Notes under the pieces: model-generated
Databases searched by the model: none
Told to the model about the DNA's origin: nothing
The model's input: the letters and a program-made list of their open reading frames with translations, nothing else
Position numbers and translations under genes: made by a program
Origin: UMGS363 sp051891935
GTDB taxonomy: Bacteria; Bacillota; Clostridia; Oscillospirales; Ruminococcaceae
Direction: 5' to 3'
NCBI GenBank assembly: GCA_051891935.1
Contig: JBJFFR010000102.1
Location: 1 to 13,099, forward strand
DNA: 13,099 bases
In this document: positions 5,899 through 11,951 of the stretch, piece after piece
How positions within the stretch are numbered: the first letter of the stretch is position 1
Layout: the number at the start of each line of letters is the position of its first letter

Positions 5899-8580
5899 TT
5901 ATTTTTTTACTGAGTTTTCAATCTGAATTTCTCTCACTTTTATTCTCGTGTTGTAATAAATTTTTCTCCACAAATGGACTTTTACACACGACATCAATTC
6001 ATGTGTCAGCGGTTCATCGTTAAGTTCCGCCTTTACCAGCTTAGTTATCTGAGCAAATACATTTTCCACTTTTTTAAAGTCATTGCTATCCGGTTTGAAA
6101 TGTTTAGTATATATTCGACGGGCAATTTCTCTCGCTAGAACGCGGCGGAAATAATCGCAGGTGTTATTGCAATAACGGCAATAGTCGCATTGAGGGTAAG
6201 GCTTTAGCTTGTTGGATTTATCTTTCCAATAGGTAGATAACTCTTTGATGTCGTCATCAGATAAAGTAATGCTTATGTTGTTTTCAAGTCTGTAGTCAGG
6301 TGTAATGACTTCCTCAGGCTCATCGAGCTTATTGAAGAACAGGAAAGCTTCGCCGGGTTTTAATTTGGACATTCTCTGAATTTGTGTGTCCGACATATTG
6401 GTGCTGTCGCCGATGATTTGCTTGTCTACACTTTCGACCAATCTGAACACAACTTTCATATCTGTCAGTGCGACTACATCAGTTGACACTTTTCTCGGTG
6501 ACTGATCAGCTATTACAATTCCAACGCCGTAAGAACGAATTTCGGCGAGCATTCTTTTTACAAGGCCTTGGGCTATTGCGCTTGGGTTTGCATCACCTTG
6601 ACCGACGTTTGTATCCGCGTCAAGAAGAACATGCGCTTCTTCAAGCAAAATCACATTTTTAAGGCCGCCTTCGCCGACATAATTTGCATTTACATAAGCA
6701 AGAATTGACAGTAGAAGCAAAGCAATAATCAGAGCCTTCTCATCAGAATTTTCTATTGCAGCAAGTTCAATAATCGTCGGCTTCTTCAACAAATCTTCAA
6801 TCGGAATTGAACAGTAGTTATCAAACAAATTAACGAGACTGTTCAGGCGCACTACGCCGGCGCGTCCGATATTCTTTGCATCCCCGGTGTATCCGATTTC
6901 ATCAAATGTCTGCTGGAAGCATTTAATAAAATCTGAAATATTGAAAGTCTTTCCTTTATCGTCTGAGGTATATGTATCAAGCCATCTAAAATCCGAATAG
7001 CAATTATTGATTGACTCCTCAAATATTTTGTCGAGTGGAGTTGACATAGACACTGCTGCCGCAAAGGCTGTTTTCAATGTTGATTTATAAGTCTCGAGCT
7101 TTACATTTTTCGGCGGTACAAAAGGGTTGAAGACAAAAGGAGAAATATAGTTTTTACCCGGGGTAAAAACTTGCAAGTCCGGAATGCTTTGAACTAATGC
7201 ACGGTATTCGTTTTTGGCAGGCTCAATTACCAAGAACGGAATATTATGTTCCTTCCAAAGTCTATCCAAAAGGCTAACGGAAAAGGTCGTTTTACCCGAT
7301 CCCGGCGTTCCGACAACAAGCATATGTTTGGCCAAATCTTTTAATGAGAATCCAATTGTATCACCGTGAGAAGATGATTTTAGCTTTCCTACTGTAATAT
7401 CGCCGGCGTTGATAATGTCGTCAGTATATGTTTTGCTTACCTTTCCGGATTCATTTATAGTAAGTCCAGCAGAAATACGATCGCAGCCGATAGGCCATCT
7501 GAAAAATTCTGACGCTTCTTCTGCTGTTATTATATACGGAAGTCTATAGAGGGAATCTGAGAACTGACCTGAACTCCATATTTGGCTGTTCCTGTCCCTG
7601 CTTATCAGCAATTCATTAACTGCCCACGGCAGAGGATAGAAATTGCTGTCTTTTTGCACCTCGTTTGAGAATAGTTCTATCATCTTGAGATTTGCAGAAT
7701 CGCTTTCGCCGGCTGACAATTGCCCAAAAACCCGATTGGAGATATTTGATGTTGCCGAACGGCCTCCGTAAATCAGGATATTAAAAGAATATAGCGGTGC
7801 GTTTTTGCTTTGAGAATAATACTTATACGTAGCAGCATGCTTCTCTGCGAGTGTAAAACTCACATTACCGAATCCCTGTTCCATAACCCCCTTACTCAGA
7901 GTTTCCAGCGCTTGAGTTACCCTGTCAATTTCATTGATTTCAGGCTGCTCAAATATTGTGGGAATCAATTGCATAGAAACAGCGCAATTCGGATATTCAA
8001 TAAGGACATTAACTATCCTGCTTAAATCATTATTTGAAATCGGTATCTTATCGTATGAATAGCAAAATGGAAGTAACTGATTTTGCAGGTATTCAACCTT
8101 TTCTTCCTTAACAATAGCTTTCACGCAAGAATCGTCTACGCTCTTCACCGCGTTTAGCAAATCAAAACTGCTAACTTCGGAATAATCATATTTCTGCAGC
8201 GAAAGCGTTGACCGGCACAACTTTATTAAGGTGTCCACAGTCGATTTTGCGTCTGATTCGTTGCCGTCTATCGCCCTGACCATCAAATAAAGCTTGATTT
8301 TTGCTTTATAAGGCTGGTTCTTAACTGCCTCTGTCAACCAAAGTAGTTCAAGTGAAATATCTTTTGAATAACCAGCATCGTAGCTCAAAGCCTTATATGT
8401 CTGGTATACTTCATTTAACAGGCTGCTTGTTTCATTTTTATATTTTTCTACTATTTCTGCAATTGCATTTTCTCTGCTGTCTATGATTGAAATATGAGGG
8501 ATTGCGGTTAGCTCGAGAGCTTCAAGCGCAACAAATTCACCATTAGTCAGATTTATCGAAGAAATATGTTCAAAACACAT
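5899..8580 (-). CDS. HerA/VirB4-type (DUF87-like) ATPase with C-terminal Cys cluster
   Basis: This is an 893-residue protein counted from the ATG at 8578-8580. An N-terminal half of about 390 residues matches no family I recognise. The ATPase part has a Walker A GTPGSGKT at 424-431, an ISPFVFNPF segment typical of HerA/VirB4-like enzymes, a Walker B VILLEEAH at 643-650 and a conserved Gln (IADQSPRKVS, Gln693), followed by LKPGEAFLF. This family forms ring-shaped motors that move DNA or protein substrates. Near the end Cys798, 801, 804 and 808 form CX2CX2CX3C, a metal or Fe-S type cluster. The ATG at 8580 has GGAGG five bases upstream, better than in-frame starts at 8616 and 8592. No NurA nuclease gene is seen nearby, so a DNA-end role is not supported; the neighbours are membrane and scaffold proteins. 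An intrinsic terminator lies 22 bases before the start. Confidence 0.88.
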   Translation of the reverse strand: MCFEHISSINLTNGEFVALEALELTAIPHISIIDSRENAIAEIVEKYKNETSSLLNEVYQTYKALSYDAGYSKDISLELLWLTEAVKNQPYKAKIKLYLMVRAIDGNESDAKSTVDTLIKLCRSTLSLQKYDYSEVSSFDLLNAVKSVDDSCVKAIVKEEKVEYLQNQLLPFCYSYDKIPISNNDLSRIVNVLIEYPNCAVSMQLIPTIFEQPEINEIDRVTQALETLSKGVMEQGFGNVSFTLAEKHAATYKYYSQSKNAPLYSFNILIYGGRSATSNISNRVFGQLSAGESDSANLKMIELFSNEVQKDSNFYPLPWAVNELLISRDRNSQIWSSGQFSDSLYRLPYIITAEEASEFFRWPIGCDRISAGLTINESGKVSKTYTDDIINAGDITVGKLKSSSHGDTIGFSLKDLAKHMLVVGTPGSGKTTFSVSLLDRLWKEHNIPFLVIEPAKNEYRALVQSIPDLQVFTPGKNYISPFVFNPFVPPKNVKLETYKSTLKTAFAAAVSMSTPLDKIFEESINNCYSDFRWLDTYTSDDKGKTFNISDFIKCFQQTFDEIGYTGDAKNIGRAGVVRLNSLVNLFDNYCSIPIEDLLKKPTIIELAAIENSDEKALIIALLLLSILAYVNANYVGEGGLKNVILLEEAHVLLDADTNVGQGDANPSAIAQGLVKRMLAEIRSYGVGIVIADQSPRKVSTDVVALTDMKVVFRLVESVDKQIIGDSTNMSDTQIQRMSKLKPGEAFLFFNKLDEPEEVITPDYRLENNISITLSDDDIKELSTYWKDKSNKLKPYPQCDYCRYCNNTCDYFRRVLAREIARRIYTKHFKPDSNDFKKVENVFAQITKLVKAELNDEPLTHELMSCVKVHLWRKIYYNTRIKVREIQIENSVKK

Positions 8581-8585
8581 ATGTG

Positions 8586-8590
8586 CCTCC
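8586..8590 (-). promoter_or_regulatory. Ribosome binding site deciding the ATPase start
   Basis: GGAGG lies five bases before the ATG at 8578-8580. It makes this start more likely than the in-frame upstream ones, which have no such site. Confidence 0.7.
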
Positions 8591-8602
8591 ATTGAATTTA
8601 CT

Positions 8603-8643
8603 AAAAAAAGCACCAACTACATTCGGTAGTAATGCAGTCGGTG
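8603..8643 (-). terminator. Intrinsic terminator inside the gene cluster
   Basis: On the minus strand a 13-bp stem (8643-8631 with 8623-8611, including two G-U pairs) closes a seven-base loop and is followed by C and seven T (8609-8603). It lies 10 bases after the stop of the DUF4177-like gene and 22 bases before the ATPase ATG. There is little room for a separate promoter, so partial read-through that lowers downstream expression is the simplest reading. Confidence 0.8.
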
Positions 8644-8653
8644 TATTTGAAGA

Positions 8654-8893
8654 TTAATCTTCCTTACTGAAAACAAGCATGTTAAAGAAAACTGTAGTAT
8701 CGCCAGCGCCGAAAAGGCCAGCCAAGCACCCAGCTTTCTTAGTAACGGGAATTTCCTGAATGAACGCAAGCTTCCATCCGCCGACAGCTTCTCTGTCAAT
8801 AATGGCAGCATACTGCTTTACTGCGGAAGCATAGTCTTCATTTCTGTTGATTGTAAGTCCAACGGGACCAGCAACGGTCTTGTACTGTATCAT
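8654..8893 (-). CDS. DUF4177-like small protein, 79 residues
   Basis: This soluble single-domain protein starts MIQYKTVAGPVGL and contains EAVGGWKL and a closing FFNMLVFSK strand. About 59 of 79 residues match the N-terminal domain of the membrane-anchored protein at 1-728, so the two arose by duplication. The fold pattern recalls DUF4177, a family without a defined role; this is an inference. The frame extends upstream, but the ATG at 8891-8893 is chosen because AAGGAG sits eight bases before it and because the paralogue starts at the same residue. It lies 58 bases after the CFI-box gene and is the last gene before the internal terminator, so it is probably made in excess of the downstream proteins. 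Confidence 0.85.
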   Translation of the reverse strand: MIQYKTVAGPVGLTINRNEDYASAVKQYAAIIDREAVGGWKLAFIQEIPVTKKAGCLAGLFGAGDTTVFFNMLVFSKED

Positions 8894-8901
8894 TGATATT
8901 T

Positions 8902-8907
8902 CTCCTT
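8902..8907 (-). promoter_or_regulatory. Ribosome binding site deciding the 8893 start
   Basis: AAGGAG lies eight bases before the ATG at 8891-8893. The longer in-frame start at 8950 has no such site and would add residues absent from the paralogue. Confidence 0.7.
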
Positions 8908-8951
8908 CCAATAAATAAGTAAAAAGCATCTGTAGTCGTGCTACCGTCACA

Positions 8952-9686
8952 TCACAGATTCAATCTTTTTACTTTGTTGTCTAAATAATTTCTTATCGTA
9001 TGTTCTATCCAAGAATCCCGTCTTATTTTTTTTGCCAATGTCGGGCTGACAGCGTAGTAGAACTTAATGAAAGCTCGCCCGAGTCCGCTTTTTGCTAAAT
9101 AATCGTCTCTATAGCGTCTTAATGCGAGGACCTCATTGCAGGTATAGCTACCATAAACAGCAGTGGCAATATAGCATCCTGACTTACCATTTTTGCTGCG
9201 TTCGTCATATTGTCCGCTGCGCACCTGCTCTATGTAGTTCAAATCGTCCGCAATGAAGTTTGAGTATTGTGCAGACTCTTCGGGAGGCGCATACCGAATT
9301 GCCTTATCTGCATATTTGTTAATGGTGCTTTGCATTATGCTGGCCTTTGTTAACGGCCCGCTGTTTCCGTATTTGTCGGCATAACCGTAATACTGGTCGA
9401 AATACTTCTGACAGAGGAATATACCCCACCACGCTTCATGGCAATTAGGCTTAATCTTAATTGCTTCCTCATAAAACTTTACTGCTTTTTCTACATTTCC
9501 ATCGTCAATCGCATTATTGGCATTCTCAAGCAGTCCCTTTACTGTAGGTAGTCCGTCAATCGTAATAATATCTATTACTTTATGCGCTGTGTGACAATAT
9601 TTGCACTCGCAAAATCCGTTTAAGTTCACATCGTCAACTTTTAAGCTTCCGCCGCAACTTGAGCATATCGCAGGTTGAAATGCCAT
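8952..9686 (-). CDS. Zinc-ribbon/TPR protein with CFI-box C-terminal domain
   Basis: This is a 244-residue protein. The N-terminal ribbon uses Cys8, Cys11, Cys28 and Cys31 (CSSC and CKYC; Cys26 is an alternative), and a TPR-like repeat at about 55-95 carries NCHEAWWG. Both features are shared with the protein at 1446-2339. From residue 171 the sequence CYIATAVYGSY, then LRRYRDDYL, GRAFIKFYYAVSPTLA, is the hallmark of the CFI-box C-terminal domain, found at the ends of many bacterial proteins next to zinc ribbons; its role is not established. No clear membrane helix is present, although the FIKFYYAVSP segment is amphipathic and could touch a membrane. AAAGGAG lies nearby, about ten bases before the ATG. 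It is the second gene of the cluster, 15 bases after the YidD-like gene, and is probably an adaptor. Confidence 0.87.
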   Translation of the reverse strand: MAFQPAICSSCGGSLKVDDVNLNGFCECKYCHTAHKVIDIITIDGLPTVKGLLENANNAIDDGNVEKAVKFYEEAIKIKPNCHEAWWGIFLCQKYFDQYYGYADKYGNSGPLTKASIMQSTINKYADKAIRYAPPEESAQYSNFIADDLNYIEQVRSGQYDERSKNGKSGCYIATAVYGSYTCNEVLALRRYRDDYLAKSGLGRAFIKFYYAVSPTLAKKIRRDSWIEHTIRNYLDNKVKRLNL

Positions 9687-9701
9687 CTATTTTTCTCTCC
9701 T

Positions 9702-10193
9702 TTATGGATAATCTTCGCCACCGTTCGGATAATGGCATCTTAACAGTCGGTTTATTCCTTTTATAACCCCTTTGGCAGTTCCGTATTTATTAATCGCCAA
9801 CAGCATATAGTCAGAGCAAGACGGGGTAAAAACGCATGCTCCTCTGATTCGTTCGGGTGCATATTGCTGATAAATAAGAATCGCATCAACAATTATTTTT
9901 TTTGCTCTGATGATAACAATAGCGAAAACTAATATTATAGGCAAAAAAACATATTCACGTGGTAGCTCATTTGCCCTAATCAAAACGCAAGAGCCGATAA
10001 TTAATGCAACATATATTAAGATGAACATTATATGCGGACAGAGGGTTCCCCTAAGAGAAATGTTCGGTCTGATAATAACAGGTTTGTTTTTTTCCTGTTC
10101 TTCCAGGAAAATTTGCATTGCCTTAAAAACACTTTCTTCTTTTGACTCGCTTATAGTTGAATCGTATTTACTATCCAAAAAGCTCACCCACAA
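9702..10193 (-). CDS. YidD-family membrane protein insertion factor with N-terminal membrane extension
   Basis: Residues about 100-163 match YidD (formerly DUF37): IYQQYAPERIRGACVFTPSCSDY, then AINKYGTAKGVIKGINRLLRC and GGEDYP, with the family's Cys-rich core (Cys120, Cys126 and the RC near the end). YidD is a small inner-membrane-associated protein that aids insertion by YidC/Sec. Family members are usually about 70-85 residues. This one has an extra N-terminal part with a charged helix (about 15-37) and two hydrophobic segments (about 55-72 and 81-95). There is no YidC, rpmH or rnpA next to it, so it is not the housekeeping copy. The start is uncertain: the frame has TTG (10193) and GTG (10187) but no good ribosome site, and an in-frame ATG at residue 26 is also possible. 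It is the first gene after the promoter at 10285-10313. Confidence 0.8.
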   Translation of the reverse strand: MWVSFLDSKYDSTISESKEESVFKAMQIFLEEQEKNKPVIIRPNISLRGTLCPHIMFILIYVALIIGSCVLIRANELPREYVFLPIILVFAIVIIRAKKIIVDAILIYQQYAPERIRGACVFTPSCSDYMLLAINKYGTAKGVIKGINRLLRCHYPNGGEDYP

Positions 10194-10255
10194 AGTCAGA
10201 TATCAAAAAGCTAACGCATCCGAACATCAGTCAAATCTGTTATGATATAGCGTGC

Positions 10256-10318
10256 AATTGTTGCTGTTTTTTTACATTTATTACATTATAATTCTTAATT
10301 CTACATAAAGCAACAATT
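10256..10318. repeat. Perfect 10-bp inverted repeat flanking the promoter
   Basis: AATTGTTGCT (10256-10265) and AGCAACAATT (10309-10318) are exact reverse complements 43 bases apart. One arm covers part of the -35 box; the other falls about 13-22 bases after the predicted transcription start. This placement suggests a two-site operator. A hairpin in DNA or RNA is less likely because one arm is not transcribed. Confidence 0.55.
10278..10313 (-). promoter_or_regulatory. Sigma-A-like promoter of the ten-gene cluster
   Basis: On the minus strand TTGCTT (10313-10308) and a perfect TATAAT (10290-10285) are separated by 17 bases. Transcription would start near 10278, giving a leader of about 85 bases before the YidD-like gene. 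The -35 hexamer overlaps one arm of the inverted repeat at 10256-10318. Confidence 0.65.
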
Positions 10319-10355
10319 TTTTATTCGTATATCATCAAGCGTAAATCCTTAAAAC

Positions 10356-10381
10356 TGAACTGCACCCCATTTGTTAGATAG
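10356..10381 (+). mobile_element. Possible IS3-family terminal remnant
   Basis: The 26 bases starting TGAACTGCACCCC and ending GTTAGATAG resemble the terminal repeats of IS150-like IS3-family elements. No transposase or second end is seen next to it. It abuts the TetR-type fragment, where an old insertion could have cut that gene. Recognised from memory only. Confidence 0.3.
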
Positions 10382-10525
10382 TATGTCTTCGCTTATATTC
10401 TCAACGGCAACACGGGCATTATCATTCAGTGGATGCGCTCGGACTATGCCATTGACGAAAGCGAGATAGTTAAGCTTCTGTTTTCCATAAACCGGAGTGC
10501 GCTTATTAACCTTGACCTTTCATAA
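10382..10525 (+). pseudogene. C-terminal fragment of a TetR-type regulator
   Basis: An open frame of 47 residues ends at the TAA at 10523-10525 and is closed on the left by TAG at 10379-10381. It has no start codon in a sensible place. The sequence YVFAYILNGNTGIIIQWMRS followed by DYAIDESEIVKLLF matches the usual end of TetR-family ligand domains (a Phe/Tyr-rich helix, GIIxxW, then an acidic hinge and a last helix). The DNA-binding part is absent. It is probably the residue of a gene cut by insertion or deletion at about 10381. Confidence 0.5.
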
Positions 10526-10570
10526 AAAACAGACTGCGTAATCAGTGGATTCAAAAGACAATAATAAATT

Positions 10571-10683
10571 GTTGAGGAATGAGCTCGGAAATTTACCGAT
10601 CTCATTCCCTTTCACGATATGAATCGGTGTAGAAATCTGAACCCTCAACAGAAGAGAGTGTTGGATTCTACACCGATTTTTTA
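10571..10683 (+). terminator. Tandem hairpins ending in an intrinsic terminator
   Basis: Hairpin one pairs 10576-10583 with 10601-10608 and 10585-10588 with 10596-10599 around a seven-base loop. Hairpin two is a perfect 13-bp stem, 10622-10634 with 10666-10678, with an inner CAACA/TGTTG stem, followed by T to 10682. A further 7-bp match, GTTGAGG (10571-10577) with CCTCAAC (10643-10649), would compete with hairpin two. It could simply end transcription of the former TetR gene, or be an attenuator-like RNA. No aptamer class is recognised. Confidence 0.6.
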
Positions 10684-10868
10684 TAGAAAAATCAATGTTT
10701 TTTGACCTGTGTTCAAGTTTGCAATATTGGACAATTTTTTGCTAACTCTGCAAAAATGTAGGCGCTGGCTGTTGTAGAAGCAAGATGGTCGTTTATCCCT
10801 GCTATCAGTTCCCTTTTAGAACGACAGCTTCCTCTTTGCGCATTTGGTTGCATAACATATTTTGATAA
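10684..10868. other. Stretch with no recognisable gene
   Basis: I see no gene, RNA or repeat here. A 64-residue minus-strand frame (10713-10907) lacks a ribosome site and overlaps methyltransferase remains, so it is left out. The region probably holds foreign or decayed DNA that replaced the start of the methyltransferase gene. Confidence 0.4.
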
Positions 10869-11338
10869 TTTGAGAGAGGTAAAAAGTAATTCCATGTGAT
10901 TATTCAAGTAATGCTATACAAAATATTCAAAAGAATTTTCCGGAGGTGGAAAGGACGGAATGTTTTGATATGACAAGGGGATTGCCTTTTGAAGATAATT
11001 TTACAGATTTAATGATATGTGATTTGAGTTTGCATTATTTTAGAGAAAGAACAACATTTGAAGTTTTAGAAGAAATAAAAAGAGTTTTAAAACCAGATGG
11101 CATTTTACTTTTTAGAGTTAATTCTGTAAAAGATGTTAATCATGGCGCAGGAGAAGGAAAGGAAATTGAACCACATTTATACGAAACAAGCGATGGAAGA
11201 TATAAAAGATTTTTTAATCAAGAAGATATAGAAAGATTTTTTAAAGATTGGGAAGCTCTATTTATTCATGAAGAAATTATGGGTAGATATAAAAAAGAAA
11301 AAGTATTGTGGAGATGTGCGATGAAAGTAAGAAAATAA
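10869..11338 (+). pseudogene. Class I SAM methyltransferase, N-terminally truncated and frameshifted
   Basis: From 10886 the frame encodes VIPCDYSSNAIQNIQKNFP (the acidic strand-2 end that binds the ribose of SAM), then DMTRGLPFEDNFTDLMICDL, LHYF, and EEIKRVLKPDGILLFRVNS, as in Methyltransf_11 proteins; the end DVNHGAGEG, RYKRFFNQEDIERFF is typical of a clostridial subgroup. The glycine-rich motif I is missing. Just before, FERGKK would continue the same protein if the five A at 10881-10885 were six, so one base is probably lost; a TAA at 10866-10868 closes the frame further up. A GTG at 10946 could serve as start only without a spaced ribosome site, and would leave no SAM motif. AGA/AAA-rich codons and a low GC content set it apart from its neighbours, suggesting transfer. 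Confidence 0.7.
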
Positions 11339-11463
11339 GCATATTTCACACTATTTCTTTGGGATAAATTAAAGTTGTGGCTTTTACTTGATTATTTTAA
11401 TTACTACGCAAATTTAACGATTACACTTTTTGTATCACAATTGCAACCCCTAGCCAAATAAGC
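11339..11463. other. Intergenic stretch, nothing recognised
   Basis: AT-rich sequence after the methyltransferase remnant. I see no start with a ribosome site, no repeat and no RNA gene. Confidence 0.4.
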
Positions 11464-11501
11464 ACCCGGATTTGATACAATTCAAGTCCGGGTATCTTTT
11501 T
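11464..11501 (+). terminator. Intrinsic terminator 1
   Basis: A 12-bp stem with one G-U pair (ACCCGGA and TTGA at 11464-11475 with TCAA and TCCGGGT at 11482-11493) closes a six-base loop and is followed by ATCTTTTT. It would end plus-strand transcription from the methyltransferase remnant. Confidence 0.75.
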
Positions 11502-11548
11502 ACCCTCCGGGGAAATGCCGTGTTTCAGGCGTTCCTCCGGAGGGTTTT
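11502..11548 (+). terminator. Strong GC-rich hairpin, terminator-like
   Basis: An 18-position stem with one mismatch and two G-U pairs (11502-11519 with 11528-11545) closes an eight-base loop and is followed by TTT and AC. It starts one base after terminator 1. The T run is short, so it may instead protect an RNA 3' end or be a dispersed palindromic element. Confidence 0.55.
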
Positions 11549-11654
11549 ACTATGTGCGGGGGGATAAGTGCCGGGTCGGCTGCGTTGCGGCAGCGGATGG
11601 GGGCGGTTTAGGGGATGCTATCGCTCAGAGAATATCCAATATTTTGAGAAATGC

Positions 11655-11713
11655 TGGATTTTTTTCTTTTGATGCAGTATAATTTTGACAGTGTTTTTTG
11701 AGAAGGGTTAATG
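11655..11713 (+). promoter_or_regulatory. Candidate promoter(s) for the TIR gene
   Basis: A perfect TATAAT lies at 11678-11683 with only a poor -35 (TGGATT, 17 bases upstream). A perfect TTGACA lies at 11685-11690 with a modest GTTAAT 16 bases later (11707-11712). Either could drive the TIR gene, giving a leader of about 230-260 bases. Both are pattern matches only. Confidence 0.35.
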
Positions 11714-11930
11714 TCATGCCCGTATATCGGCAAAAGAAAAAGAAAAAGATCCTGTACGCATAGCCAAAAACACGGACAGACGCACTCGCGCCTGCCTCGT
11801 CAGCCGCGACGCTTTGAAGGCGCTTTCTGAATCCGAAAACCCGATTGCCGGACAGGCCGTTGGTTATCAACAGACAGATATTAACATCATTCGTGTAATT
11901 CCCCATGCATCAGAACTTGTTCAAGAATAA
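11712..11930 (+). pseudogene. Start-less open frame ending before the TIR gene
   Basis: From TAA at 11709-11711 the frame stays open for 72 codons and stops at 11928-11930, 21 bases before the TIR ATG. There is no ATG, GTG or TTG with a ribosome site near its start. The sequence (KEKEKDPVRIAKNTDRRTRA, later ALKALSESENP, AGQAVGYQQTDINIIRVIPH) has protein-like composition, and the stop-to-start spacing is operon-like, so it may be the tail of a lost upstream gene. I do not recognise a family. It may also be chance; a minus-strand frame over the same bases (11625-11906) looks less protein-like. Confidence 0.3.
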
Positions 11931-11951
11931 CTAAACAAAGGAGCGCTCAAA

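Noticed and set aside
5166..6023. Long plus-strand and alternative minus-strand frames across the PEDV array
   Set aside because: The 12-bp repeat has no stop in any frame, so all six frames stay open. Only the PEDV frame links to a good ribosome site on one side and a conserved domain on the other.
8894..8951. Terminator between the CFI-box and DUF4177-like genes
   Set aside because: A short stem (GTAG/CTAC or AGCA/TGCT) before five T is too weak to call.
10755..10775. Methyltransferase motif I in the plus strand (NVGAGC)
   Set aside because: It looks like a SAM-binding glycine loop, but it is about 39 codons before the next conserved piece instead of about 12, with stops between, so chance is more likely.
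10713..10907. 64-residue minus-strand gene
   Set aside because: No ribosome site, no family resemblance, and it overlaps methyltransferase remains on the other strand.
11625..11906. 93-residue minus-strand gene
   Set aside because: It has low-complexity Phe runs from the A-rich plus strand, no ribosome site and no recognisable domain; the plus-strand frame over the same bases looks more protein-like.
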